A stretch of 64,000 nucleotides of DNA from Phaeodactylibacter xiamenensis (lineage in GTDB: Bacteria; Bacteroidota; Bacteroidia; Chitinophagales; Saprospiraceae), in NCBI RefSeq assembly GCF_000759025.1, contig NZ_JPOS01000012.1, positions 310,001 through 374,000 of the forward strand, in the 5' to 3' direction. Position 1 is the first letter of the stretch, and each line of letters opens with the position of its first letter. Both the position numbers and the translations under genes were made by a program. Of the stretch, positions 42,513 to 51,173 are shown in pieces. The notes under the pieces were generated by a model. The model did not search any database. It worked only from the letters and a program-made list of their open reading frames with translations, and was not told where the DNA came from.

Positions 42513-43547
42513 TTATGGGTTGAGTGGCAAGGATACAAAGCCACGGGTTTCGGGTAAGCCAAATTGCAGATTCATATTCTGCATAGCCTGGCCTGCCGCA
42601 CCTTTTACCAAATTATCGATGGCAGCCAAAGTGATGATCCGGTTGGTACGCTCGTCGTAAGTCGTGAAGATATCGCAGAAGTTGGAGCTCCGCACGTCCT
42701 TCAGGGTAGGTGGTGTTTTGCGCAAACGCACAAAAGGAGCATCTGCGTAGAAGTCTTCGTACAGCTTCCTAAGCGCCTGATCGCTCACCTCCTCCCGAAT
42801 GGGGGTGGTGTAAATGGTGGACAGAATACCCCGGTCAACCGGCAGCAAATGGGGTGTAAACTGTACTTGAAGAGGCTCCGGCCGCAGACCGGACAGCTGC
42901 TCCTGTATTTCCACAGTGTGGCGATGAGACTTCAGCCCGTAGGCTTTAAAATTATCGCTGACGTTGGAGTAGTGCGTAGTCGGTTTTGCCTTAATACCCG
43001 CACCGGTTATGCCTGACTTGGAGTCTACAATCACGTGCGCCGGATCTACCCAGCCTGCCTCTATCAGCGGTGCGAGCCCCAGAATAGCGCTCGTAGGATA
43101 GCAGCCGGGGTTAGCAACTAATGAGGATTTTTCAATGGCAGCGCTATGCAGTTCAGGCAACCCATAAACGGCATCTTCGAAGCCTTTGGGGTGGGTGTGG
43201 TCTTTTTTGTACCAGGCTTCGTAGACTTCAGGGGAAGAAAGCCGGAAATCCCCGGACAGGTCGACAACATTAAACTTTGCCGATTGGTACCCCTTCACGT
43301 AGTCCATGGAAACACCATGCGGGAGCGCCAGAAATACCATATCCAGCTCTGTCTCCAGAACAGCCGAAGCCGGCTGCAGGACATGATCGACCAACCCCTC
43401 AAAGTGCGGGTGGACGGCCGAAAAGGGCTCTCCTTTACGGCTTTCCGAAGTGATCATTTGAATTTCCACATCCGGGTGGTTGTACAACAGACGCACAAGC
43501 TCAGACCCGGTGTAGCCCGTAGCGCCAACAATTGCTGTTTTGATCAT
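42513..43547 (-). CDS. argC: N-acetyl-gamma-glutamyl-phosphate reductase
   Basis: 344 residues. It reduces N-acetylglutamyl phosphate to the semialdehyde with NADPH. The N-terminal Rossmann motif is VGATGYTGSE (residues 7-16), and the thiol nucleophile is Cys149 in VANPGCYPTSAI. PLPHG-like and SKSGITGAGIKAKPTTHYSN segments also match the long type 1 ArgC. It lies 34 bases behind argD and 14 before argJ in the minus-strand operon. Confidence 0.96.
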   Translation of the reverse strand: MIKTAIVGATGYTGSELVRLLYNHPDVEIQMITSESRKGEPFSAVHPHFEGLVDHVLQPASAVLETELDMVFLALPHGVSMDYVKGYQSAKFNVVDLSGDFRLSSPEVYEAWYKKDHTHPKGFEDAVYGLPELHSAAIEKSSLVANPGCYPTSAILGLAPLIEAGWVDPAHVIVDSKSGITGAGIKAKPTTHYSNVSDNFKAYGLKSHRHTVEIQEQLSGLRPEPLQVQFTPHLLPVDRGILSTIYTTPIREEVSDQALRKLYEDFYADAPFVRLRKTPPTLKDVRSSNFCDIFTTYDERTNRIITLAAIDNLVKGAAGQAMQNMNLQFGLPETRGFVSLPLNP

Positions 43548-43581
43548 CTATATGTAGGTGTCATTGTTTTTTTGGGTGGTT

Positions 43582-44799
43582 TTACAACTCGCCGCGCGAT
43601 TCCAGTGCATTGATGCAGGTAACGATGGTGTCTGCCAGGCGCTCCAGCTCTTCGTAGGAAATCACGAGTGGGGGCACCATGCGCAGCACGTTGTCGGCTG
43701 TGGCATTAGCGAGAACACCATGCTTTAGCATTTCCAGCACGAGCGGTTTGGTTTGAAAGTCGAACTCCACGCCAATCATCAGCCCGAGCCCGCGAATCTG
43801 ACGTAGCTTCGGGTGGGTACCCAGGCGGTCGTCCAGCATTTCCTTCAGCCAGAAACCTTTGCGCTGGGTTTGCTGCAGGATGTTTTCCTGGTCCATGGCT
43901 TCCAAAACGGCCAATCCGGCAGCACAAGCCATAGGGTTGCCTCCAAAAGTCGTTCCGTGGTCACCAAATTCGATGGTACTACTTACTTTCTCATTGCTCA
44001 GGATGGCCCCAACCGGTAATCCATTGCCCAGTCCTTTCGCCAGCGTCATAATATCCGGCTGTACTTCATAATGGTCCTTGGCAAAAAGTTCGCCGGTACG
44101 CCCGACTCCGCACTGAATCTCATCGAAAATCAGCACGATGTTTTCCTTATCGCAAAGCTCGCGCAAAGCACGCAGGTAGCAAGGCTTGGCTACATTAATG
44201 CCGCCCTCGCCCTGTACAGGCTCTACGATGATGGCCGCCACCTCTTCGGTAATCGCGGCGCGCACCGCTTCAATATCATTGAAAGGCACTTTCTGGAAGC
44301 CGGAAGGCATAGGGCCGAAGCCCTTCTGCATTTTCTTTTTCCCGGTAGCAATCGTAGCTAGTGTACGCCCGTGGAAGGACTTTTGCATAGAAATAATGGT
44401 GCCCCCCCTCCCGTTCGAGTGGGCATACTTACGGGCAATTTTGATAGCGCCTTCCACTGATTCTGCGCCGCTGTTGGAGAAAAACACCCGGTCCAGACCT
44501 GACCGCTTCACTAGTTGCTCCGACAGTTCTACCTGCGGCTCGCTTACGAAAAAATTAGAAATATGCATCAACTTGGCAGCCTGCTCCTGCAGCTTCTTCA
44601 CGACGTGCGGGTGGCAGTGCCCCAAATTGCAAACAGCGATGCCTGCCAGGGCGTCAAGGTATTCGTTGCCTTCCACGTCCCAGAGCTTAGCGCCCTCACC
44701 ACGGCTGAACGCCAGCGGCATACGGTTAAAAGTGGGCAGGTAATATTGTTTATCTACCTGATGTAAGGTGGCATTTGTGGTTTGTTCCTCTACAAGCAT
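43582..44799 (-). CDS. argD: Acetylornithine aminotransferase
   Basis: 405 residues, class III PLP aminotransferase. GSGAESVEGA-like phosphate loop (SNSGAESVEGAIKIAR), IFDEIQCGVGRTGELFA and the PLP Lys K255 in MTLAKGLGNGLPVGA are all present. In the operon it converts N-acetylglutamate semialdehyde to N-acetylornithine. Members of this family can also act on ornithine, succinylornithine or diaminopimelate precursors, so substrate is set by context. Its start overlaps the stop of argB by 10 bases, implying translational coupling. Confidence 0.94.
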   Translation of the reverse strand: MLVEEQTTNATLHQVDKQYYLPTFNRMPLAFSRGEGAKLWDVEGNEYLDALAGIAVCNLGHCHPHVVKKLQEQAAKLMHISNFFVSEPQVELSEQLVKRSGLDRVFFSNSGAESVEGAIKIARKYAHSNGRGGTIISMQKSFHGRTLATIATGKKKMQKGFGPMPSGFQKVPFNDIEAVRAAITEEVAAIIVEPVQGEGGINVAKPCYLRALRELCDKENIVLIFDEIQCGVGRTGELFAKDHYEVQPDIMTLAKGLGNGLPVGAILSNEKVSSTIEFGDHGTTFGGNPMACAAGLAVLEAMDQENILQQTQRKGFWLKEMLDDRLGTHPKLRQIRGLGLMIGVEFDFQTKPLVLEMLKHGVLANATADNVLRMVPPLVISYEELERLADTIVTCINALESRGEL

Positions 44800-45617
44800 A
44801 TTTCTGTTCCTATTGAGTGGTTATCGGATTGCACGACTTCAGCGATGGTGTCTGGCTTCGTGCCATTTATAATGCGGGCATGCCGGGCACCGTGCTCCAG
44901 GGCAATTTGACAGGATTCCAACTTGGGGATCATGCCGCCTTTGATCACACTGCCATAAAGCCCGGGCAATTCTTCAAGCGTTAGCCGCTGAATGAGCGAA
45001 GACGGGTCCTCAATATCCCTGAGCAGCCCGTCTACATCGGTCAGTACCAGGTAATCCTGTGCCTTCAGGGCACCAGCCAGAGCACCGGCGAACATGTCGG
45101 CGTTCACGTTGTAGTCCTGCCCCGCTTCATCGGAAGCAATACAGGTAACAACAGGCACAAAGTTATTCGAAAGCAACGTCTTCAAAAGCCGGGTGTCTAC
45201 TTTAGTGACATCGCCAACCTGACCGAGGTCGAAACGCTCAGTCTGCCCGTTTTCGGTTACTTCGTGGTAACGCTTTACCGCGGTGACCATTCGCCCGTCC
45301 TTACCAGACAAGCCTACCGCACGCATTCCTGCTTTATTTAACAAATGAACCAGGCTGCTGTTGACTTCGCCCTTGAGCGCCATCTCAATGTACTTCAGTG
45401 CCTCCGGTGTCGTCTTGCGGTGGCCGCCGATAAATTCGGACTCAATGCCCACCGTTTTAAGGATATTTTTGATGAACGGGCCACCGCCGTGCACCAACAC
45501 CACCTTTGTACCTGACTCCTGTAATTTTTTGATATTGGCGACCACAGCAGACTTCAGCTCGTCGTTGAGCATGGCGTTGCCGCCGTACTTGATTAATACT
45601 ATAGGTTCCTGCTCCAT
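44790..45617 (-). CDS. argB: Acetylglutamate kinase
   Basis: 275 residues, amino-acid kinase fold: LIKYGGNAM at the start (phosphate Lys), VLVHGGGPFI, NVNADMFAGALAGAL (substrate/ATP segment) and VIKGGMIPKLESC. It phosphorylates N-acetylglutamate, the second step to ornithine and usually the feedback-controlled one. The arginine-sensing N-terminal helix of inhibited enzymes is absent (the sheet starts at residue 8), so control may differ, an inference. It is 8 bases from the racemase gene. Confidence 0.94.
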   Translation of the reverse strand: MEQEPIVLIKYGGNAMLNDELKSAVVANIKKLQESGTKVVLVHGGGPFIKNILKTVGIESEFIGGHRKTTPEALKYIEMALKGEVNSSLVHLLNKAGMRAVGLSGKDGRMVTAVKRYHEVTENGQTERFDLGQVGDVTKVDTRLLKTLLSNNFVPVVTCIASDEAGQDYNVNADMFAGALAGALKAQDYLVLTDVDGLLRDIEDPSSLIQRLTLEELPGLYGSVIKGGMIPKLESCQIALEHGARHARIINGTKPDTIAEVVQSDNHSIGTEICL

Positions 45618-45625
45618 AAATTCTT

Positions 45626-46825
45626 CTATCGGACAATTTTTCGGGGAATAGCAGTGGGCAAACGGCTCAGCATCTCATTGTTCAGCAACTGCGTATAATT
45701 GGTAAATGAACTGACGTTGATGGTGTTGTTCTTCTGCTTGCCCAGCAGTACCACCTCGTCCCCTGTATTCACGTTTGGGATGTCGCCAATGTCCACCATA
45801 AATAAGTTCATATTGATCAGACCTGTGATCCGGGCTTTCCGGCCGTTTATCAGCACATAGCCCCGGTTGGACTGCCCGCGGGGGTAACCATTGCAGTAAC
45901 CCACCGGGATGACGGCAATATCCATATCGTGCGTAGCCTGAAAAGCCGTACCGTAGCCAATGAAGTCTCCTTTTGGTACATGCTTGATATCCATGATATC
46001 CGACTTCCAGGTGATGATGCGGCTCATGGGAGTATCCTTCATCTTACTCACGGACTGCAGGTGCTGATAGTAAACATCCGGGCTTGGCCAGAAGCCATAA
46101 GTTGCCACGCCAACCCGGACCATATCATAATGGGTTTCGGGCATCACTAAAGCGGAGGCGGAGCAGGCGATATGCCGGGTTACAGGCATATACTTTCGCT
46201 TCTTACATTCTGCCAGATAGTTTTTGTACCGTTCTTTCTGTTGTTCCGTCCGGAAGGTACTGCTTAGAGACTCAGCCCCTCCAAGATGTGTGCACAGCCC
46301 CTGAAAAGTGATGTGCTCGTTGTTTCGCTTGAGGAAGGTAAGCGCTTTTTTGAAGTATTCCTCTGTCATTCCGGTACGGTTGGTGCCCGTTTCCACTTCG
46401 ATATGCACCTTAGCCTTGCGATTTAGCTTTTTGGCTTTTTCCAACACCAGTTTCAGCCGCTCGTAATTGAACACATAAAATTCAATATCATGCGCAATGG
46501 CCCATTCGATATCATTATCATACAGAATGCCCATGATCATAATATCTGTACCTGCTTTCCGGAACTCAAGTACCTCTTCCGCTTCGTAAGCTGAGGCCAC
46601 AGAAATGTGGTCAACACCAACCTTGCCCAACATAGTCACGATTTGCGGTATACCGTGCCCGTAGGCATTAGCTTTTACCACACAGGACAGGCGCGTGCCC
46701 TCAGATAGTTTCTTCCGAATAAAGTTGATATTCTTCTTTAGCCCGGACTGACTGAGCTCAATGCGGGAGGTGTGCTTAACATTCCGTACGAAAGGCTCAA
46801 AGTGCCCAATTTGCTTCTTTGTCAT
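45626..46825 (-). CDS. Alanine racemase-family PLP enzyme
   Basis: 399 residues. Fold-type III racemase: PLP Lys K51 in VVKANAYGHG, catalytic Tyr Y291 in FIGYGTAFQA, and MVRVGVATYGFWPS. The usual SMDQ of alanine racemases reads NMNL here (INMNLFMVDIGD), and the N-terminal 20 residues are extra. Alanine, broad-specificity and lysine/ornithine racemases share this fold, so the substrate is open; D-alanine for the cell wall is the default. Its position between an unknown protein gene and argB, with gaps of 12 and 8 bases, makes ornithine or an acetylornithine product a candidate, by inference. Confidence 0.85.
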   Translation of the reverse strand: MTKKQIGHFEPFVRNVKHTSRIELSQSGLKKNINFIRKKLSEGTRLSCVVKANAYGHGIPQIVTMLGKVGVDHISVASAYEAEEVLEFRKAGTDIMIMGILYDNDIEWAIAHDIEFYVFNYERLKLVLEKAKKLNRKAKVHIEVETGTNRTGMTEEYFKKALTFLKRNNEHITFQGLCTHLGGAESLSSTFRTEQQKERYKNYLAECKKRKYMPVTRHIACSASALVMPETHYDMVRVGVATYGFWPSPDVYYQHLQSVSKMKDTPMSRIITWKSDIMDIKHVPKGDFIGYGTAFQATHDMDIAVIPVGYCNGYPRGQSNRGYVLINGRKARITGLINMNLFMVDIGDIPNVNTGDEVVLLGKQKNNTINVSSFTNYTQLLNNEMLSRLPTAIPRKIVR

Positions 46826-46837
46826 AATTATTTTTCA

Positions 46838-48817
46838 TTAAATCCACCGGTACTTACGCCCCCAGCTTTCCTTCGATAGCCTGGTCACTTTGGCTACTGT
46901 TTCGACCGGCACCTGATGGTGTTTGTCCTCCAGGCGGAGCTCATTGAAATGGAAAGCGTAAACCCGGGAGACGAACTCATCCACCGGAAGCGAAGACTCG
47001 CCGTGGCGCTCTCCGTTGTCCCAAACCGTTGGCTCAATGCCCTGTCCCCAGTCCTGCTTACCCTGACTGTTGGGATTGAAGAAGTACGCCCGCCACGCTT
47101 CCGTTTCGGGCACTTTTTCAATTCGTAACAGGGAAATGGCATGGTAGCCCAACATCTGAGCCGAGGAGTCGGTGATGAAAATCCCTGTTGGCACCGGATA
47201 AATCAGATGGTGGCCGCCGTTGTAATCCGGATGGAAGGAAGCGTAGAAAATACGCACAAACTCATCGTACTTTTCAACGGCATGCAGTGCAGGATTGTAC
47301 ACCGAACGGAAGCCGGTTTGAATCCAATGCCCGTAAAAGGCAGGGTTTACAGACGCATGGGGATCTTTGCCAAAGTGCTTTAGCCCGGCGCGCTTCATCA
47401 TTTCGTTGTACACCTTATCCAGCAGCGGGACCAAAACAATGGAAACCGGATCCAGCTGAAAGTCGAACTGCTGCGTCAAACCCTCCGTGACATCCTGCGA
47501 TTTTATCTGATCACCTTCGTAGCGGAAGACTACATTATTGGTAGTTGCAGCATCAATCATCATATTGATGAGCTTGGCCGGTGCGTAGCGGCTCCACATA
47601 CTAATGCCTCTTGCAGATTGGCAAGTAGGGTTGTTGCCCTGACGGACGCCGAGCGGCAGCCCCAGCACACAGAGTATCCCCCCGATAAGTGACTGTATGG
47701 GAGACAAATCAAACCGGGTCAGGTTACCTTGTTCAAGCCGCTTTGCAACCTCAGGGTGCACCTTGATTTTCACCAACCGGTTGATGGCATGCCAGGCTGT
47801 TTTTTGGGAAAAGATGTTGCGCTGCAGTACTCTCGCCAGCCCATACACCGCTTGTTTGTTGCCGGGAACAATAAAATCCTGAATTATCTGATGTACAAAA
47901 TCCTGATGCCGCTCGTAATCTGCCCGGCCATGAGCGTTCAGGGCCAGCACTTCAGGTATCATATCCGTATGATACTTGCGCACAAATTGCAACAGCACCA
48001 ACTGATGTTCCGAAACCAGCCCGGTATCCACCATCATTTTGCCTACTTCCTGACACTCCTGCCGCAAGGCATCTGCATCCAGGTTTTCCAGGGCGGTCTC
48101 GTACTGCCCGGGAGATTTATACTTGCGGGCAAGCTCTGTAGGACCGAAGAGGGTGTTGATAAAATAGCTCAGCCGGCGGTCCTGCTTTTCACTCAGGTCA
48201 AGTGTAAGCTCCCGGCTGATTACGCTTAAAATCCGCTTAATACGGGTAACGACAACAGGGCGGTGCGCTACAATAACCTCAATTTTTTCCAGCAAATGAG
48301 GTTTAATTTGCTGCAGGTCAACCCGCTCCCGGACTATACCGAAGAGCATTCTGATCTTTTTCAGCTCTCCATCTGCATACCGGGCGCTCCACCCTTCGTG
48401 CTCAAAATCCTCAAAGGCCAGCTCAAAGGTATTCACCAGCATACTGTAGATGAAGCCCCTTGCCTGTTCAGCCGAAAAATCAGGGTGGCTGATCCTGCCT
48501 TCGCTGATATTGAGTATTCGAAATTCGTTTAGCATTTCGATCGTACTCGTGGGCGAGCCCGCAAGCAGTGTCCCTCTTACCAGTCCGGGTATGAGATTGT
48601 TAGGATTTTCCCATACCGTCCCGTTAAAAAATCCGGATTCGTCCAGCTCGGGAAGCCGGTGATACAGGAGTTGCCCTCCCTCTTCATTTCGGCTAAGTAA
48701 GTCGATCTGACTGATGAGCCGTTTCCGCTTGTCATCCTTACTAAAAGAAGGTGCTTCCTGAAAAGCTTGCAGGCTATGCAGGAAACGGTCTTCCAACTGA
48801 TCTAAGGTTAATGCCAT
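46838..48817 (-). CDS. Unrecognised 659-residue protein with a papain-like C-terminal half
   Basis: No family recognised. Residues 1-350 look helical. The C-terminal half has what resembles a papain-like catalytic set: Cys399 in GNNPTCQSARGISMW, His559 in MLGYHAISLLRIEKV and Asn581 in AYFFNPNSQGKQDWG, in the order and spacing of transglutaminase- and protease-like folds (His on a strand, then Asn/Asp before a turn). A second His pair is at GGHHLIYPVPTG. No signal peptide, so it acts in the cytoplasm. It is tightly coupled to the ATP-grasp gene (7 bases) and racemase gene (12 bases), suggesting peptide or amide bond chemistry. The fold is an inference. Confidence 0.7.
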   Translation of the reverse strand: MALTLDQLEDRFLHSLQAFQEAPSFSKDDKRKRLISQIDLLSRNEEGGQLLYHRLPELDESGFFNGTVWENPNNLIPGLVRGTLLAGSPTSTIEMLNEFRILNISEGRISHPDFSAEQARGFIYSMLVNTFELAFEDFEHEGWSARYADGELKKIRMLFGIVRERVDLQQIKPHLLEKIEVIVAHRPVVVTRIKRILSVISRELTLDLSEKQDRRLSYFINTLFGPTELARKYKSPGQYETALENLDADALRQECQEVGKMMVDTGLVSEHQLVLLQFVRKYHTDMIPEVLALNAHGRADYERHQDFVHQIIQDFIVPGNKQAVYGLARVLQRNIFSQKTAWHAINRLVKIKVHPEVAKRLEQGNLTRFDLSPIQSLIGGILCVLGLPLGVRQGNNPTCQSARGISMWSRYAPAKLINMMIDAATTNNVVFRYEGDQIKSQDVTEGLTQQFDFQLDPVSIVLVPLLDKVYNEMMKRAGLKHFGKDPHASVNPAFYGHWIQTGFRSVYNPALHAVEKYDEFVRIFYASFHPDYNGGHHLIYPVPTGIFITDSSAQMLGYHAISLLRIEKVPETEAWRAYFFNPNSQGKQDWGQGIEPTVWDNGERHGESSLPVDEFVSRVYAFHFNELRLEDKHHQVPVETVAKVTRLSKESWGRKYRWI

Positions 48818-48824
48818 ATACTAA

Positions 48825-50048
48825 TTATACGTAAAAGGGTACATCCTCGTAATGCTTCAACAATTCCCGCATGCGTACAGGATCTTCACCGGCGAAGTTA
48901 ACGGTGCCAAAGTGATTACCAAAACCGCTGCGTTCTGTAATCTTCTGTGGCCCCAGTGGTTCTACAAGATTGTTATCAAGGTAGTAAGGCTCTTCCAGCA
49001 GTTCTTCCGGGATTTCCAAACGGGAAATTTGCCCGGGCTTGGGGAATACCATAACGTTGCCGTACTTTTTCTCTGGCATATAGCCCTTTGATGGGAAATA
49101 TTTGTCCAGTTCCTCCTCCGATATATTGGGGTCGTGGCTGACTACAAAAGCGAGCAGTGCGTCGAAGCCATAAGCTTGCCCACAGAGATCCAAAATATGA
49201 CCACCGGGAATCCGGCAGGCGACCTCGCCGAAATTAATGGTCTTGCCATCATCACTGACAAACCACTCCGGGTGGACCATTCCGAACTCTATGCCGAAGA
49301 TGTCCACCATTTTCTGCACTTCATTGTGAATCAGCTCCCGCTTAGCTTCCAGCTCAGGGCCTGCGGGGATGAAGTTGGAATAGCCCAGCTTTACGTATTC
49401 TGTTATATTGAGAAAGCGGATCTTTCCTTTGTGAATAAAAGCTTCACAGGAAAATTCTTTGCCGCTCAGGTGGCTTTCCACCAGGCAGGGAAAATCCTTA
49501 ACCGTCATCTTACGGTCTATATCATCACGGGACCGGACAAAGTGATGCCCAACCGTACCCGCTGCTGCAAATGGTTTGGCGTGGAACCAGGCATCTTCCT
49601 CGCCGGGCAACTGTAGTTCTGCTTCATTGAGGCGATCAAGGAACTTATGGACATGCTCTCTGTCATAGACCTCTTCGAACAGCCCTACCTTCAGGCCGCC
49701 CAGCAGCGCCTTACGTTTCATCATTGCCTTATTTCGAAAAAGGAAGGCCCGGTTGAGCACGCGGGGGGCATCACGATAGATCGAGTTCAGTGCTCCTGCC
49801 CATTCCACAGTTTCTTCGTACAGGGGCACTGCTACATCAGCATTAAAAGGCTTGAGCAATTCTACTAATTCCAGAGAATTGGAATGCGAACCAAACTCAT
49901 CCAGTTTGTATCCGACAAACGGGATATTATGCTCTTTGGCATAAGCGCCAAATTCAGGAAATGAAACAACAACGTAAGGGAGACCAGATTTTTGTACACT
50001 CTCAATCACGGGCAGGCTCCAGCCCATGAGTGCAAAACAGTTAGCCAT
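48825..50048 (-). CDS. ATP-grasp ligase
   Basis: 407 residues. An N-terminal pre-ATP-grasp domain (residues 1-95) is followed by ATP-grasp: LFRNKAMMKRKALLGGLKVG, HAKPFAAAGTVGHHFV (nucleotide-binding loop) and FLNITEY, ending with metal ligands GMVHPEWFVSDDGKTINF / FGEVACRIPGGHI. Such enzymes form amide bonds between a phosphorylated carboxylate and an amine (dipeptide and L-amino-acid ligases, carbamoyl-phosphate synthase-like ligases). The partners are unknown. It is the first gene of the operon that continues through an unknown protein, a racemase and argB-argD-argC-argJ. Confidence 0.85.
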   Translation of the reverse strand: MANCFALMGWSLPVIESVQKSGLPYVVVSFPEFGAYAKEHNIPFVGYKLDEFGSHSNSLELVELLKPFNADVAVPLYEETVEWAGALNSIYRDAPRVLNRAFLFRNKAMMKRKALLGGLKVGLFEEVYDREHVHKFLDRLNEAELQLPGEEDAWFHAKPFAAAGTVGHHFVRSRDDIDRKMTVKDFPCLVESHLSGKEFSCEAFIHKGKIRFLNITEYVKLGYSNFIPAGPELEAKRELIHNEVQKMVDIFGIEFGMVHPEWFVSDDGKTINFGEVACRIPGGHILDLCGQAYGFDALLAFVVSHDPNISEEELDKYFPSKGYMPEKKYGNVMVFPKPGQISRLEIPEELLEEPYYLDNNLVEPLGPQKITERSGFGNHFGTVNFAGEDPVRMRELLKHYEDVPFYV

Positions 50049-50249
50049 AAATATTTAAGGGTTTTATGATTTCAGTTCACCGGGCTTCTCCGGGACCACA
50101 TTTTATATGAATGAAATTTTCGGGAATTCCAAATTTTTTCACTTTTTATCACTTCAAAAGGGCATTTTGACCTTTAAGTTATTTTTTTGGGTAACAAACT
50201 ACTACTTCAGCTTCGATAATCTCTAAAATCGATCAAATAATTACCAAAA

Positions 50250-50277
50250 CAAAGATAACACCCTCATAAACGTGCAA
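50250..50277 (-). promoter_or_regulatory. Candidate promoter of the seven-gene operon
   Basis: On the minus strand, TTG (50277-50275), 17 bases, then TATCTTTG (50257-50250), an exact -7 match. It lies about 200 bases upstream of the ATP-grasp start codon. Confidence 0.5.
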
Positions 50278-50324
50278 AATATTAACAAAACGAACCTCAG
50301 GTTTGTGCTATCGAATACTCAGAT

Positions 50325-50356
50325 TTGCAAACTTCTTTTTTTTGGCGGTATCTTTG
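50325..50356 (+). promoter_or_regulatory. Promoter of the cysQ-like gene
   Basis: TTG (50325-50327), 21 bases, TATCTTTG (50349-50356). The -7 element ends 4 bases before the ATG at 50361, so a leaderless transcript is predicted unless translation starts further in. Confidence 0.6.
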
Positions 50357-50360
50357 AGCT

Positions 50361-51173
50361 ATGAACGCAACACACGTCCTCAATTTTCTTAAGCGGATCG
50401 CCCGGGAAGCCGGATCTATAATGATGGAACGGATTGACGGGCAATACAAAGTCTACGAGAAGCCCGACCATTCAAGGGTAACGGATGTAGACCTGGCCAT
50501 CTCTAAGCTACTGCAGGCTCAGGTGGAAGCAGAACTCAATGGGATCGAGCTATACAGCGAAGAGTCTCCCAAGTCGGCGATCGACCGCAGCAGGCCTTAC
50601 ATTATAGCCGATGAGCTTGACGGCACGAGCTACTACATAGACCTTAAAAAAGGGTTTTCGCATCAATCAGCCTACTATCATCCCGAGCATGGGCTGTGCG
50701 TAGGCCTGGTTTATTATCCCCGGATTGACACGCTGATTTACGCAATTAAGGGACAAGGGGCCTACATTGAAGAAGGAGGAGCCGCACCACAACGGATCAC
50801 CCCTCCTGCTCCTAAGCCGGTCGAAGCCCTTACTTTCGCACATCCATTGCGCTACCGGGGCGAACGTTACAACAACCTTTACCGCAAACTGGGCGCTGAT
50901 GACGACCGGATACTCCGGACAGATGCCCGGCGTACCCTCATGATGGCGAAGGGCGAACTTGACGTTAATATATTCCTGTCCCCCCGAATCCCTTACTGGG
51001 ACTTAAGCGGAGAGAAAGTTATTGTTGAAGAGCTGGGGTACAGCCACAGTTACCTCAACCGGCAGCCGGTAGAATTTGGGAAGCCGCCTCCCAAACCCAA
51101 CCTTGGCTACCTGATCTGCCCGGAAGAATGGAAAGAAAAATTCTTTACGGAAACACCACGGCTGATTGCATGA
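50361..51173 (+). CDS. Inositol monophosphatase-family (CysQ-like) phosphatase
   Basis: 270 residues. The metal-binding motifs of the IMPase family are present: YSEES (Glu), ADELDGTSYYI (DxLDGT) and YWDLSGEKVIVEELG (WDxxxG). This gives a lithium-sensitive, magnesium-dependent phosphatase for inositol phosphates or 3'-phosphoadenosine 5'-phosphate (CysQ). Substrate not assignable. It is followed by a kinase gene whose ATG overlaps its TGA stop, so translation is coupled. Confidence 0.88.
   Translation: MNATHVLNFLKRIAREAGSIMMERIDGQYKVYEKPDHSRVTDVDLAISKLLQAQVEAELNGIELYSEESPKSAIDRSRPYIIADELDGTSYYIDLKKGFSHQSAYYHPEHGLCVGLVYYPRIDTLIYAIKGQGAYIEEGGAAPQRITPPAPKPVEALTFAHPLRYRGERYNNLYRKLGADDDRILRTDARRTLMMAKGELDVNIFLSPRIPYWDLSGEKVIVEELGYSHSYLNRQPVEFGKPPPKPNLGYLICPEEWKEKFFTETPRLIA

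Larger units (their letters stand above)
50049..50360. other. 312-base divergent promoter region
   Basis: Lies between the operon starting at 50048 (minus) and the cysQ-like gene at 50361 (plus). A minus-strand -33/-7 pair is at 50277-50250 and a plus-strand pair at 50325-50356. The minus-strand leader would be about 200 bases, AT-rich, long enough for a control element, though I see no known riboswitch. Confidence 0.5.

Noticed and set aside
46838-50048. LysW-type amino-group-carrier lysine/arginine pathway
   Set aside because: No small acidic carrier protein gene is present, and argJ indicates the acetyl route.
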